From Buchnera aphidicola (Stegophylla sp.) (GTDB taxonomy: Bacteria; Pseudomonadota; Gammaproteobacteria; Enterobacterales; Enterobacteriaceae): a stretch of 64,000 bases of DNA. The stretch lies in NCBI RefSeq assembly GCF_005080785.1, contig NZ_CP032998.1, positions 44,679 through 108,678 on the forward strand. The letters are read 5' to 3'. The position numbers were made by a program, and so were the translations under genes. The notes below the pieces were generated by a model, which worked only from the letters and a program-made list of their open reading frames with translations, made no database searches and had not been told where the DNA came from. Every line of letters begins with the position of its first letter. Position 1 is the first letter of the stretch. Below are positions 20,608 through 30,949 of the stretch, in pieces.

Positions 20608-21489
20608 TTATTTTATTATGTTTGATTGTTTTAGTGCTAAAGATAATGTATGTTTGTTTTTCATTGACAAAGTTGTTAAAGGTAATCTTAATGTTTTATT
20701 GTTGATCATTCCTAGTTTCCATGCAGCCCATTTAATAGGTATTGGATTGGGTTCTAAAAATAATGATTCATGTATTGACATTAATTTTTGATTTATTATT
20801 CTTGCGTTAATAAAGTCTTTTTTTAATGCTAAGGAACACATATTGGACATATCTTTTGCTGCTATATTTGCGGTAACAGATATTACACCTTGACCACCAA
20901 GTTGCATAAAATCTAAAGCAGTTAAGTCATCTCCACTAAGTAAAGTAAAATCTTTATTTACATATTGTTTAATTTGATGTACTCTAGCAAGATTTCCAGT
21001 AGCTTCTTTAATTCCTATAATATTTTTCAGTTTTGATAATTTAATTACTGTTTTTGGAAGCATATCACAACCTGTTCTACTAGGTACATTATATAATATT
21101 TGAGGAATATTGGTACTTTCTGAAATAGCTTTAAAATGTTGATATAATCCTTTTTGTGTAGGTTTATTATAATATGGTACTACTGTTAAGCAACCACAAA
21201 TTCCTGATTTTTCAAATTTTTTTGTCAATATAATAGCTTCTGAAGTTGAATTAGCACCGGTTCCAGCTATTATTGGTATTTTCCCATCTGATAATTCTAA
21301 AGTAAGTAAAACTGTATTAACATGTTCGTTTTTATTTAGGGTTGCTGATTCTCCTGTAGTTCCTACAGAAACTATAGCTGTGGTATTATTTTGAATGTGA
21401 TATTGTATGATATTTTTTAAACTATTTTTACAAATTTTACCTTTTTCATCCATTGGTGTGATTAATGCAACAATACTTCCTTTAAACAT
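20608..21489 (-). CDS. dapA: 4-hydroxy-tetrahydrodipicolinate synthase
   Basis: First committed lysine enzyme, condensing pyruvate with aspartate semialdehyde. The 293 residues (E. coli 292) have [11 protein letters not shown] (residues 41-51), the tyrosine-containing [11 protein letters not shown] near 133, and the Schiff-base lysine in [11 protein letters not shown] near 161. A GGAGAATAAA ribosome-binding site precedes the ATG. The 5' region carries an A/T hairpin. It is not next to dapB, which lies at 58.3 kb. Confidence 0.97.
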   Translation of the reverse strand: MFKGSIVALITPMDEKGKICKNSLKNIIQYHIQNNTTAIVSVGTTGESATLNKNEHVNTVLLTLELSDGKIPIIAGTGANSTSEAIILTKKFEKSGICGCLTVVPYYNKPTQKGLYQHFKAISESTNIPQILYNVPSRTGCDMLPKTVIKLSKLKNIIGIKEATGNLARVHQIKQYVNKDFTLLSGDDLTALDFMQLGGQGVISVTANIAAKDMSNMCSLALKKDFINARIINQKLMSIHESLFLEPNPIPIKWAAWKLGMINNKTLRLPLTTLSMKNKHTLSLALKQSNIIK

Positions 21490-21501
21490 TTTATTCTCCT
21501 A

Positions 21502-21547
21502 AAAAAATTGATTTTATGATTTTTTATTCTTATAGAATCAATTTTTT
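21502..21547 (-). promoter_or_regulatory. Inverted repeat in the dapA 5' region
   Basis: AAAAAATTGATT and AATCAATTTTTT form a 12-bp stem around a 22-base loop just upstream of the dapA ribosome-binding site. It could be a leader hairpin or a terminator for upstream transcription. The A/T composition makes a chance match possible. Confidence 0.3.
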
Positions 21548-21741
21548 AGTTTTAATATAATCAAAGATTATTTAAGTATATATTTTTATATTATTTATTT
21601 AAATTATATATTTATAATTTGATTGCATTAATGAATTATTATAGTACATAGTATTTATTATAAAAATTAAATGATTTTCAACTTTAAAATTTTATTTGTT
21701 TGTGATATATTATATTAACATGGATATAATAATAAATTATT

Positions 21742-22812
21742 TTATATTTTTATTTTACCACATTGGGCTTGAAAACGTAATACATGATCCATTAAAGTAA
21801 TTGATACCATTGCTTCTGCTATTGGAACTGCTCGAATACCGATACAAGGATCATGACGTCCTTTAACTTGTATTATTGTTTCTTTTTTATCATTTGTAAT
21901 TGTATTGATAGGTATATTAATACTAGAAGTTGGTTTAATTGCAATTCTTGTAATGATATTCTCTCCATTGCTAATACCTCCTAATATACCTCCAGCATGA
22001 TTACTTTTGAAACCATTTACATCCATAGCATCTCGACTCATACTACCTAATTGTTGTATTACGGCAAATCCATCTCCTATTTCTACGCCTTTTACTGCAT
22101 TGATACTCATTAAAGAATGAGCTAAATCTGCATCTAATCTATCAAATACTGGTTCTCCTAATCCAATAGGAATATTTTCTGCAATTACTGTTATTGAAGA
22201 CCCTATAGAATTTCCAGTTTTTTTTAAATATTTAATTTTTTTTTTTAACTTATCTATATCGTTTTCATTTGGGCAAAAAAATGGGTTTTTATTCACTTGA
22301 GTCCATGATTGAAATTGACATACAATTGATCCTAACTGTGAAAGATATCCTCTAATTTTTATTTTATGTATATCTTTTAAATATTTTTTTGCAATTGCTC
22401 CAGCTGCTACTCGCATGACTGTTTCTCTAGCAGATGATCTTCCTCCTCCCCGATAATCTCTGATTCCGTATTTCATTTGATATGTATAATCAGCGTGTCC
22501 TGGGCGAAATACATTTTTTAAATTGTTGTAATCTTGTGATCGTTGATCAGTATTTTTAATAGTTAATCCGATGCTAGTACCAGTTGTTATGCCATCAAAT
22601 ATTCCAGATAATATTTCTATTTTATCTGGTTCTCGTCTAGGGGTTGTATATGGAGAAGAACCTGGTTTTCTACGGTTTAATTCATTTTGTATATCTTGAT
22701 GATTTATTTTAATTCCAGGAGGCATACCATCAATAATGCAACCTAATTTTAATCCGTGTGATTCACCAAAAGTGTGCACACGAAAAATTTTTCCTATTGT
22801 ATTACCAGCCAT
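21742..22812 (-). CDS. aroC: Chorismate synthase
   Basis: Makes chorismate from EPSP with reduced FMN; the last step of the common aromatic pathway. The 356 residues (E. coli 361) show the signatures [14 protein letters not shown] (residues 16-29), [14 protein letters not shown] near 106, [19 protein letters not shown] near 125 and [12 protein letters not shown] near 319. An A11 run (T at 22236-22246) codes for a lysine cluster near residue 190 and is in frame. Divergent from smrB, as in E. coli. Confidence 0.97.
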   Translation of the reverse strand: MAGNTIGKIFRVHTFGESHGLKLGCIIDGMPPGIKINHQDIQNELNRRKPGSSPYTTPRREPDKIEILSGIFDGITTGTSIGLTIKNTDQRSQDYNNLKNVFRPGHADYTYQMKYGIRDYRGGGRSSARETVMRVAAGAIAKKYLKDIHKIKIRGYLSQLGSIVCQFQSWTQVNKNPFFCPNENDIDKLKKKIKYLKKTGNSIGSSITVIAENIPIGLGEPVFDRLDADLAHSLMSINAVKGVEIGDGFAVIQQLGSMSRDAMDVNGFKSNHAGGILGGISNGENIITRIAIKPTSSINIPINTITNDKKETIIQVKGRHDPCIGIRAVPIAEAMVSITLMDHVLRFQAQCGKIKI

Positions 22813-22951
22813 TTTTTCCTCATTTAGATTTTTTAAAAAAATATAAAATTTATTTATAAATAATTGTTTTACATTTTTAAAATATCATTTAATATTATAA
22901 GATTATTATTCAAGAATTTTAATGTTAAATTTTATTACGGTACTGTAAATT

Positions 22952-23491
22952 ATGGAACAGAAAAATATTTTATATTCTCCAGAAGATGTTTTATATTTTT
23001 ATGAAAGTATATTAGGAGTTGTAAAAATAAAACAAGATACTATTTTCCATATTCCATGTTATGAAAAAAATAAAATAGAGTATAATATTAGAAAATTAAT
23101 ATATCAACGAGATATACATATTTATTTTTTTGATCATAATTTTTCTTATAGTTTTGTTAGAAGTTATCCTGTTTCTTATGTTCAGAGTCATTTATTTAAT
23201 GCAGAACTGAAAAAATTAAAAGACAGGAAATATATTCCTGAGATTGGGATTGATTTACATGGTTTAAGTCAATATCATGCACAAATAAAATTAAGTGAAG
23301 GGATTATTTTATGTCATAAAAAAAATATTTCTTGTTTTTCTGTTACTCATGGTCATGGAAAGAATATTTTAAAATTTCAAGTTCCGATTTGGTTATCCAA
23401 ACATCCTGCAGTAATAGCGTTTTATCAAGTTCCTAATTTTTTTGGACATAATACTACTTTATTAGTTTTAATACGACATATAATGTATTAA
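22952..23491 (+). CDS. smrB: Ribosome rescue endonuclease SmrB (YfcN)
   Basis: SmrB cleaves mRNA at collided ribosomes to start rescue by tmRNA. The 179 residues (E. coli 183) share the N-terminal IKQDTI segment and the Smr-domain motifs DLHGLSQYHAQIKL (residues 109-122) and VTHGHGKNILK near 131-141, which supply the catalytic DLHG and HGHG residues. The extreme C terminus is shorter than in E. coli. Its place opposite aroC matches E. coli. Confidence 0.93.
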   Translation: MEQKNILYSPEDVLYFYESILGVVKIKQDTIFHIPCYEKNKIEYNIRKLIYQRDIHIYFFDHNFSYSFVRSYPVSYVQSHLFNAELKKLKDRKYIPEIGIDLHGLSQYHAQIKLSEGIILCHKKNISCFSVTHGHGKNILKFQVPIWLSKHPAVIAFYQVPNFFGHNTTLLVLIRHIMY

Positions 23492-23709
23492 GATGTTATA
23501 TTATTATTTAAATAGTTTTTGATATAATAATTATATATATGTTTTAAATGTACATATATTTTATAAATATGTTAGTTTTTTCAATGTATATTAGGTTTTA
23601 TTTATAAGTTTATATAAATTATTTATTATTTAATTTTTATAAATATTTATTTTTATAGGTTAAACTATAATTTTTATGATTATTTTAGTAATAATATTTA
23701 GGCAATATA

Positions 23710-24612
23710 ATGTTTAATAAAAATAGATTACGTATTGCTATGCAAAATAAAGGTCGTTTAAGTCAAGATTCTATTCAATTATTAATACAATGTGGTATTA
23801 AAATTAATTTAAAAAAACAACAATTAATTTCTTTTTCTGAAAATATGCCTATTGATGTGATGCGAGTTAGAGATGATGACATTCCTGGTTTAGTTATGGA
23901 TAAAGTGGTTGATTTAGGTATTGTAGGTGAAAATGTTTTACAAGAAGAAAAATTAAAACGTCAATCGAGATTAGAAAAGTGTTTTTATACTATTCTTCAA
24001 CATTTAGATTTTGGTATATGCCGTTTATCACTTTCGATACCTTATCGTCATAAGTATATTGGAATACAAAGTTTTAAAAATTCTTGCATTGCAACTTCTT
24101 ATCCTTTTTTGTTAAGAAAATATTTTAATGATCAAGGAATAAATTTTAAATTTTTTATATTAAATGGATCTGTAGAAGTTGCTCCTGGAGTTGGTTTATC
24201 TAATGCTATCTGTGATTTAATTTCTACTGGTGCAACTTTGGAAGAAAATAGATTACAAGAAGTAGAAGTTATTCATTCTTCTCGAGCTTGTCTAATATCA
24301 CAATTTGGTGGATATGTTAATAATGAAAAAATAATACTTATTAATAAATTGATAACTCGAATTAAAGGTGTTATAAAAGCTCGAGGGTCGAAATATATTA
24401 TGTTACATGCTCCATCTTCTAAGTTAGAAGAAGTAATAACTTTATTACAAGGCGCAGAACGTCCTACAATATCTAAATTAGCAGGAGATACAAATAAAGT
24501 AGCTATGCATATGGTTAGTAGCGAAACATTATTTTGGGAAACTATGGAAAAATTGAAAGCTTTAGGTGCAAGTTCTATTTTAGTATTACCTATAGAAAAA
24601 ATGATGGAGTAA
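23710..24612 (+). CDS. hisG: ATP phosphoribosyltransferase
   Basis: First and normally histidine-inhibited step of histidine synthesis, joining ATP and PRPP. The 300 residues (E. coli 299) contain [11 protein letters not shown] near 11, the PRPP-binding [13 protein letters not shown] near 171-183 and the C-terminal regulatory ACT-like domain of the long form, so feedback inhibition may be kept. First gene of hisGDCBHAFI. No his leader peptide with a histidine run is found in the 200 bases upstream, so the enterobacterial attenuator seems lost. Confidence 0.97.
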   Translation: MFNKNRLRIAMQNKGRLSQDSIQLLIQCGIKINLKKQQLISFSENMPIDVMRVRDDDIPGLVMDKVVDLGIVGENVLQEEKLKRQSRLEKCFYTILQHLDFGICRLSLSIPYRHKYIGIQSFKNSCIATSYPFLLRKYFNDQGINFKFFILNGSVEVAPGVGLSNAICDLISTGATLEENRLQEVEVIHSSRACLISQFGGYVNNEKIILINKLITRIKGVIKARGSKYIMLHAPSSKLEEVITLLQGAERPTISKLAGDTNKVAMHMVSSETLFWETMEKLKALGASSILVLPIEKMME

Positions 24613-24613
24613 A

Positions 24614-25927
24614 ATGATGTTATTAGAAAATAAAATAATTTACTGGAATGATTTAAATAGTATACAACAAAAAAATATGTTGCTTCGACCAAATATACAA
24701 CGTAATCATGTTAAACAAGTAGTGAAAGACATTATATCAGATGTACGTAATTTACGAGATGAAGCATTACAGAAATATACTAATAAATTTGATAATGTTC
24801 AGTTGGATAGTTTTAAAGTTTCTCAGGATAGAATTAATAAATCAGAATTTTTAGTAGATGAAGAATTTAAAAAATCAGTATTATTATCGTTTAAAAATAT
24901 TTATAAATTTCATTCTAAACAAAATATGAATATGATAGATATCAATATTCAGACAGGAATACGTTGTCAACAAATTGTTTTACCTATTGAATCAATTGGG
25001 TTATATGTTCCTGGTGGAGTATCTCCTTTGTTTTCTACTGTTTTAATGTTATCTATACCAGCTGTTATTGCAGGTTGTAAAAATATTATATTATGTTCTC
25101 CTCCACCTATTGTGAATGAAATATTATATGTTGCTAAAATGTGTGGTATTAACAATATATTTGAAATTGGTGGTGCACAATCAATTGCTGCTCTTGCTTT
25201 TGGAACAGAAACAATTCCTAAAGTTAATAAAATTTTTGGTCCAGGGAATGTATATGTTACAGAAGCTAAGTTACAGTTAAATCAATTATTAACAGATTTG
25301 TCTATTGATATGACTGCAGGTCCATCGGAATTAGTAGTTATTGCAGATCATTCTGCTAATCCTATTTTTATTGCTTCTGATTTACTATCTCAATTGGAGC
25401 ATGGGTATGATACTCAGGTAATGTTATTAACTTGTAATCATATGATAGCAGAAAAAGTATTAACGGAAATGAATAAGCAAATATTAAATTTATCTAGGAA
25501 ATCTATTATTTTGAGTGCATTAGAAAATAGTCGATTTATTGTTACAAATAACTTAATAGATTGTATTGGTATATCAAATTCTTATGCACCGGAGCATTTA
25601 AGTATTCAGACAGAGAATTCTCGGTACATACTGAGTAAGGTGTTGAATGCTGGATCAATTTTTTTAGGTCATTGGTCTCCAGAAGCAGTAGGAGATTATA
25701 TTTCTGGACCTAATCATGTATTACCAACATATGGTAGTGCTATTGTTTCATCTGGATTAAGTGTGTTAGATTTTCAAAAACGTATTAGTGTACAAGAATT
25801 AACATCTGTTGGTTTAAAAAGTGTTTCTCATGCTGTCATGTGTTTATCTATGGTTGAGAAAATGGATGCACATAGTAATGCTATAATACAACGTATGAAT
25901 TTTATTAAGAATCGTTATGAAGATTAG
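24614..25927 (+). CDS. hisD: Histidinol dehydrogenase
   Basis: Zinc- and NAD-dependent enzyme that oxidises histidinol to histidine in two steps. The 437 residues (E. coli 434) have YVPGGVSPLFSTVLML near 130, GGAQSIAALAFGTE near 190, KIFGPGNVYVTEAK near 211 and the metal-binding region QLEHGYDTQ near 262, plus YAPEHLSIQT near 328. It begins one base after the hisG stop; a second ATG three bases later could also serve. Ends with TAG inside hisC. Confidence 0.97.
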   Translation: MMLLENKIIYWNDLNSIQQKNMLLRPNIQRNHVKQVVKDIISDVRNLRDEALQKYTNKFDNVQLDSFKVSQDRINKSEFLVDEEFKKSVLLSFKNIYKFHSKQNMNMIDINIQTGIRCQQIVLPIESIGLYVPGGVSPLFSTVLMLSIPAVIAGCKNIILCSPPPIVNEILYVAKMCGINNIFEIGGAQSIAALAFGTETIPKVNKIFGPGNVYVTEAKLQLNQLLTDLSIDMTAGPSELVVIADHSANPIFIASDLLSQLEHGYDTQVMLLTCNHMIAEKVLTEMNKQILNLSRKSIILSALENSRFIVTNNLIDCIGISNSYAPEHLSIQTENSRYILSKVLNAGSIFLGHWSPEAVGDYISGPNHVLPTYGSAIVSSGLSVLDFQKRISVQELTSVGLKSVSHAVMCLSMVEKMDAHSNAIIQRMNFIKNRYED

Positions 25928-26984
25928 TATTAAAAATTTATCTCGTAAAAATATTTTGTTATTTCAAGAATATCAATCAGCGAGAAAAATTGGAGGTATA
26001 GGAGATATTTGGTTAAATGCTAATGAATGTCCGATAGGATTATTTTTTAATTTACGTAATTTTTGTTTTAATCGTTATCCTGAATGTCAACCTAAAAGTT
26101 TAATTTTAAAATATTCAAAATATTCTCAAATTCCTGATAAAAATATTTTAGTTACTAGAGGTTCTGATGAAGCAATTGAATTATTAATTAAAACGTTTTG
26201 TTCTCCTAAAAAGGATAATATTATTACTTTTCCTCCTACATATTCTATGTATTCTAAAATTGCAGAAATTTATGGTGTTAATAATAAGCAAATACCTATT
26301 TTATTTGATAAAAAATTAGATATATTAAATATTAAGTTACATTTAAACAATGTAAAATTAATATATATTTGTAGACCGAATAATCCTACTGGTCATATAA
26401 TTAATAAATTTGATATTATTCGTTTATTACAAATAACTACACATAAATGTTTAGTTGTTATAGATGAAGCATATATTGAATTTTGTTATGAATATAATTT
26501 ATCACATTTATTGTTAGAATTTTCTCATTTGGTTATTTTAAGAACATTATCTAAATCTTTTGGTTTAGCAGGACTTAGGTGTGGTTTTACTTTAGCACAT
26601 AGTGATGTTATTGGTTTATTACGTAAAGTAATCACTCCGTATCCTTTAGCTTCTCCTGTTATAGATATAGCATCTCAAGCTTTAAGTCATAAATATATTC
26701 ATGTTATGTATAAAAAAGTATTTGTTTTAAATCAAAATAAGTTATGGTTGTTAGATCAGTTAAGTAAATTACATATAGTAAAGAAAATTTTTGAGAGTAA
26801 ATCAAATTTTATATTAGTTAAATTTTTTTCTTCTCTTAATATATTTAAAACATTATGGGATAAAGGTATTATTGTTAGGAATCAAGATCATGAATATGGA
26901 TTAAATCAATGTATTCGTATATCTATTGGAACTAAACAAGAGTGTTTTCATTTAATACAAGTATTAAAAAGAATATATAATTGA
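25917..26984 (+). CDS. hisC: Histidinol-phosphate aminotransferase
   Basis: PLP enzyme converting imidazole-acetol phosphate to histidinol phosphate. The 355 residues (E. coli 356) show NANECP near 38, TRGSDEAIELLIKTF near 79, ICRPNNPTGHII near 151, VIDEAYIEF near 184 and the PLP lysine in RTLSKSFGLAGLRCGF near 210. Overlaps the end of hisD by 11 bases, which suggests translational coupling. Confidence 0.97.
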   Translation: MKISIKNLSRKNILLFQEYQSARKIGGIGDIWLNANECPIGLFFNLRNFCFNRYPECQPKSLILKYSKYSQIPDKNILVTRGSDEAIELLIKTFCSPKKDNIITFPPTYSMYSKIAEIYGVNNKQIPILFDKKLDILNIKLHLNNVKLIYICRPNNPTGHIINKFDIIRLLQITTHKCLVVIDEAYIEFCYEYNLSHLLLEFSHLVILRTLSKSFGLAGLRCGFTLAHSDVIGLLRKVITPYPLASPVIDIASQALSHKYIHVMYKKVFVLNQNKLWLLDQLSKLHIVKKIFESKSNFILVKFFSSLNIFKTLWDKGIIVRNQDHEYGLNQCIRISIGTKQECFHLIQVLKRIYN

Positions 26985-27023
26985 GAATATAATAAGTCAG
27001 TTTATTAAAGAAGGATTTTTTTT

Positions 27024-28091
27024 GTGCAAGACAAAATATTATTTATTGATCGTGATGGAACATTGATTGAAGAACCGTCTGATAATTTACAAGTTGATCG
27101 AATAGATAAATTAGTATTTGAACCTAATGTTATTGTTGTATTAAAAAAATTAATACAATTAAATTTTAAATTAGTAATGATTAGTAATCAAGATGGTCTT
27201 TATACTGCTACTTTTCCGTATAGTACATTTATTATTCCTCATAAATTTATGTTAGATGTATTTTTTTCACAAGGTGTGATGTTTGATTATATATTAATTT
27301 GTCCACATGTATATAATGATTTTTGTTTTTGTCGTAAACCTAATACTGGTTTGTTGACTCCGTGGATTGTTCATAATACATTTGATAAAAATCATAGTTA
27401 TGTAATTGGAGATCGTATTACAGATATTTATTTAGCCAAAAATTTAGGTATTCAGGGAATATTATATCAAAGAAAACAATTGAATTGGAATGATATTTAC
27501 AATATTTTATGTAATAAAAATAGATATATAAAAGTTTTTCGAAATACTCGAGAAACAAAAATTATTGTTGAATTATGGTTAGATAAATTAGGGAAAAATA
27601 AAATTGATACTGGAATTAATTTTTTAAATCATATGTTAGAGCAAATTGCAATTCATGCAAATATTATTGTGCATATATATGTTGACGGTGATATTCATAT
27701 TGATGATCATCATATTATTGAAGATCTTGGTATTGTTTTGGGTAATGCAATTCGTCAATCTTTAGGTAATAAATTAGGAATTAATAGATTTGGGTATTAT
27801 GTTCCTATGGATGAAAGTGTAGGATATTGTCTTTTAGATTTATCAGGACGATCATATTTAAAATTTATAGGTAAATTCAATCGTCAGTTTGTAGGGGATT
27901 TAAATACAGATATGGTGGAACATTTTTTTAGATCTTTATCATGTTCTATGAAAAGTACTATTCATTTAGTAAGCACTGGTACGAATGATCATCATCAAAT
28001 TGAAAGTTTATTTAAATCTTTTGGACGTGCTTTACGAAAAGCTATTAATATTACCAGTATACAATTACCGACTTCAAAAGGTGTTTTGTAA
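27024..28091 (+). CDS. hisB: Bifunctional histidinol-phosphatase / imidazoleglycerol-phosphate dehydratase
   Basis: Two steps of histidine synthesis in one protein. Residues 1-165 are the HAD phosphatase with FIDRDGTLIEEP near 6 and the zinc-binding CPHVYNDFCFCRKP near 93-106. Residues 168-355 are the dehydratase with GINFLNHMLEQIAIH, DDHHIIEDLGIVLG and NDHHQIESLFKSFGRALR. The 355-residue length equals that of E. coli. The start is GTG at 27024, which sets the FIDRDGT motif at the usual distance. Confidence 0.97.
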   Translation: MQDKILFIDRDGTLIEEPSDNLQVDRIDKLVFEPNVIVVLKKLIQLNFKLVMISNQDGLYTATFPYSTFIIPHKFMLDVFFSQGVMFDYILICPHVYNDFCFCRKPNTGLLTPWIVHNTFDKNHSYVIGDRITDIYLAKNLGIQGILYQRKQLNWNDIYNILCNKNRYIKVFRNTRETKIIVELWLDKLGKNKIDTGINFLNHMLEQIAIHANIIVHIYVDGDIHIDDHHIIEDLGIVLGNAIRQSLGNKLGINRFGYYVPMDESVGYCLLDLSGRSYLKFIGKFNRQFVGDLNTDMVEHFFRSLSCSMKSTIHLVSTGTNDHHQIESLFKSFGRALRKAINITSIQLPTSKGVL

Positions 28092-28092
28092 A

Positions 28093-28683
28093 ATGAATAT
28101 AGTAATATTAGATACGAATTGTGCTAATTTATTATCTGTTAAATTATCAATTCAAAAATTAGGATATAACCCAATAGTTACAGATGATTTGGATAAAATT
28201 GTCAATGCTGATAAGTTATTAATTCCAGGAGTTGGTAGCTCTAAAGCAATTATGAAACAATTAAAATTAAAAAAATTGGTTAATGTTATTAAACATTTAT
28301 TGTGTCCTGTTTTAGGGATATGTTTAGGTATGCAATTGTTATCTACATTTAGTGAAGAATCTTGTGGAATAAAAATGATAGGTATTATGAATACATATGT
28401 GTCATTATTAAATGTAGATACATTACCATTACCTCATACTGGATGGAATCAGGTGATATTTTGTAAAAAACATTATTTATTTACAGGTATTCAATCAAAA
28501 TCATGGTTTTATTTTAATCATAGTTATTCTATTGCTATTAATAAATATACTATTGCAGAAACATATTATGGTTTTTATTTTAGTTCGATAGTGCAAAAAA
28601 ATAATTTTATAGGTGTTCAATTTCATCCAGAAAAATCTGGTGTAGTAGGTTCAAGGTTATTGTTAAATTTCTTAGAGAATTAA
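28093..28683 (+). CDS. hisH: Imidazole glycerol phosphate synthase, glutaminase subunit
   Basis: Delivers ammonia from glutamine to HisF. The ATG at 28093, one base after the hisB stop, gives 196 residues, exactly the E. coli length; a longer frame runs back into hisB but is not homologous there. Class I glutaminase motifs are present: LLIPGVGSS near 44, the nucleophile in LGICLGMQLL near 75, and FHPEKSG near 178 with His and Glu of the triad. Confidence 0.97.
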   Translation: MNIVILDTNCANLLSVKLSIQKLGYNPIVTDDLDKIVNADKLLIPGVGSSKAIMKQLKLKKLVNVIKHLLCPVLGICLGMQLLSTFSEESCGIKMIGIMNTYVSLLNVDTLPLPHTGWNQVIFCKKHYLFTGIQSKSWFYFNHSYSIAINKYTIAETYYGFYFSSIVQKNNFIGVQFHPEKSGVVGSRLLLNFLEN

Positions 28684-28687
28684 TATT

Positions 28688-29437
28688 ATGATTATTCCAG
28701 CTTTAGATATTCTGAATGATAAAATTGTTCGATTATATCAAGGTAATTATAATTTATTACAATATTATAATTATAAACTAAGCAATTTATTAAAATATTA
28801 TGTTTCTTTAGGTATTAATATTATTCATATCGTTGATTTGGATGGTGCGAATAATCCTAAAAATAGGCAAAAAAAAACTTTTTTGAAGATTATAAATAAA
28901 TTTAAGAATTATATACAAATAGGAGGAGGTATTCGTAATATCCATGATATAGAATATTTTTCTTCTTTAGGTGTCCAGAGAATAGTAATAGGGTCTGCTA
29001 TTATTGATAAAATACATGAAATTCGAAAATGGATTGATTTATATGGTAATGATTTTATTGTAGCAGCATTAGATGTACGTATTATGAAGAATAATAAAAA
29101 AATAATTTTTACTAATGGATGGAAAAAAAATACTCATATAGAGTTAGAATCAATTTTAAAAAAATTGTTATCTTTTAATATAAAACATGTTTTATGTACA
29201 GATATTTCGTGTGATGGAACTTTGTTAGGCCCTAATTTAAATTTATATCAAGAAATAGTAGATAAATTTCCTTGTATTCATTTTCAAGCTTCTGGTGGTA
29301 TTAGTACTATTGATGATATTACAAGATTGAAAAATACTAAAGTAGATAATATTATTATTGGACGAAGTTTATTAGAAAAGAGATTTACTATAGTAGAGGC
29401 AATGCAATGTTGGCAAAACGAATTATCCCATGTTTAG
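28688..29437 (+). CDS. hisA: ProFAR isomerase (phosphoribosylformimino-AICAR-phosphate isomerase)
   Basis: Amadori isomerase with a (beta/alpha)8 barrel. The 249 residues (E. coli 245) start [18 protein letters not shown] with the catalytic aspartate, and have HIVDLDGAN near 47, IQIGGGIRN near 78, [14 protein letters not shown] near 164 (second catalytic Asp) and ASGGIS near 196. Its 3' end overlaps hisF by 31 bases. Confidence 0.97.
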   Translation: MIIPALDILNDKIVRLYQGNYNLLQYYNYKLSNLLKYYVSLGINIIHIVDLDGANNPKNRQKKTFLKIINKFKNYIQIGGGIRNIHDIEYFSSLGVQRIVIGSAIIDKIHEIRKWIDLYGNDFIVAALDVRIMKNNKKIIFTNGWKKNTHIELESILKKLLSFNIKHVLCTDISCDGTLLGPNLNLYQEIVDKFPCIHFQASGGISTIDDITRLKNTKVDNIIIGRSLLEKRFTIVEAMQCWQNELSHV

Positions 29438-30183
29438 ATGTTAGGAATGATCAAGTAGTTAAAGGAATACAATTTCGTAATCATCAGATTGTTGGTGATA
29501 TTATATCTTTATCGAAAAAATATGCTATGGATGGAGCTGATGAATTGGTTTTTTACGATATTACTGCATCTGTAGATAATAGATTAGTTGATAAATCATG
29601 GATATATAAAGTTGCCGAAGTAATAGATATTCCATTTTGTGTAGCGGGTGGTATTAAGAATCTTAAAGATGTGAGTACTATTTTATCATTTGGTGCAGAT
29701 AAAGTGTCAATTAATTCTCCTGCGATTAATGATCCTAATTTAATTACTCGTATTGCTGATCGTTTTGGAACACAATGTATTGTAGTAGGTATCGATTCAT
29801 GGTATGACAAAAAAAATGATTGTTATTATGTGTATCAATATACAGGTGATCATAATATGATAAGAAAAACTGAGTTAAAAACTATTTCTTGGATACAAGA
29901 AGTACAAAAACGAGGTGCTGGAGAAGTTGTATTAAATATGATGAATCAAGATGGTATGTGTTATGGATATGATATTAAACAATTAAGAAAGATGAAAAAC
30001 GTTTGTTCTGTGCCATTAATAGCGTCTGGAGGAGCAGGTACTATGTATGATTTTTATAATGTTTTTAGATTTTCAAATGTTGATGGTTCGTTAGCAGCAT
30101 CTGTATTTCATCAAAATATGTTTAATATTAAAAAGTTGAAAAATTTTTTAATGAATATGGAGATAAATATTCGATTATGTTAA
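29407..30183 (+). CDS. hisF: Imidazole glycerol phosphate synthase, cyclase subunit
   Basis: Uses ammonia from HisH to close the imidazole ring, releasing AICAR. The 258 residues equal E. coli. [20 protein letters not shown] contains the first catalytic Asp (residue 11), [10 protein letters not shown] is near 78, VVGIDSWYD near 127, and [14 protein letters not shown] near 176 holds the second Asp. The start lies within hisA; the family-wide N terminus makes it certain. Confidence 0.98.
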   Translation: MLAKRIIPCLDVRNDQVVKGIQFRNHQIVGDIISLSKKYAMDGADELVFYDITASVDNRLVDKSWIYKVAEVIDIPFCVAGGIKNLKDVSTILSFGADKVSINSPAINDPNLITRIADRFGTQCIVVGIDSWYDKKNDCYYVYQYTGDHNMIRKTELKTISWIQEVQKRGAGEVVLNMMNQDGMCYGYDIKQLRKMKNVCSVPLIASGGAGTMYDFYNVFRFSNVDGSLAASVFHQNMFNIKKLKNFLMNMEINIRLC

Positions 30184-30794
30184 ATAATTATCAATCATTA
30201 AGTATTCATTGGAATAAAATTACAGGGTTGTTGCCTTGTATAATACAAAATTTTATTTCTGGTGAAATTTTAATGCATGGTTGTATGAATAAGAAAGCTT
30301 TATATTTAACTCAAAAAAATAGAATCGTGACATTTTATTCAAGAAAACAAGAACAATTATGGGTAAAAGGTGAAAGATCAGGACATTTTTTACATGTGTT
30401 AACAATTAATACTGATTGTGATTGTGATGTTTTGTTAATACTAGTTAATTCTCTTAATATGACTTGTCATTTAAAACGAAATAGTTGTTTTATAGGTGTA
30501 AAAACATATTCTACTATTTTTTTTTATTTAGATAAAATTGTTCGAGATAAAAAATATTTAGATCATAATATTACATATACTACTCAGTTACATAAACAGG
30601 GTATAAATAAAATTGCTCAAAAAGTTGGTGAAGAGGCTGTTGAAACATTAATTTCATTTTTAAATAATAATATAAAAGATTGTATTAATGAATCTTCTGA
30701 TCTTGTTTATCATTTATTAGTATTATTGCATAATCATAATTTAAATTTTAATTGTCTTATTAGTAATTTAAATATCCGAAGAAAAAATGATTAA
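30177..30794 (+). CDS. hisI: Bifunctional phosphoribosyl-AMP cyclohydrolase / phosphoribosyl-ATP pyrophosphatase
   Basis: Steps two and three of histidine synthesis. The 205 residues (E. coli 203) have the cyclohydrolase half with [15 protein letters not shown] near 33, [19 protein letters not shown] near 52 and the metal-binding NTDCDCD near 81, followed by the pyrophosphatase half with [15 protein letters not shown] near 145. It overlaps hisF by seven bases and closes the operon. Confidence 0.97.
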   Translation: MLNNYQSLSIHWNKITGLLPCIIQNFISGEILMHGCMNKKALYLTQKNRIVTFYSRKQEQLWVKGERSGHFLHVLTINTDCDCDVLLILVNSLNMTCHLKRNSCFIGVKTYSTIFFYLDKIVRDKKYLDHNITYTTQLHKQGINKIAQKVGEEAVETLISFLNNNIKDCINESSDLVYHLLVLLHNHNLNFNCLISNLNIRRKND

Positions 30795-30949
30795 TTATAT
30801 TAATTTATTATTATTTTTATAATATTGAAATTTTTATTAAATTTTATACAATGTAAATAAATGTATTATTATGGTTTGAAATAATATAAATTTTATATAT
30901 AATTTATAGTTTTTATAATATTAATTCTGATATATTGGAGTTATAAAAA

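Noticed and set aside
24273-24692. Minus-strand frame of 139 codons within hisG/hisD
   Set aside because: Antisense shadow of two intact, conserved genes without its own homology.
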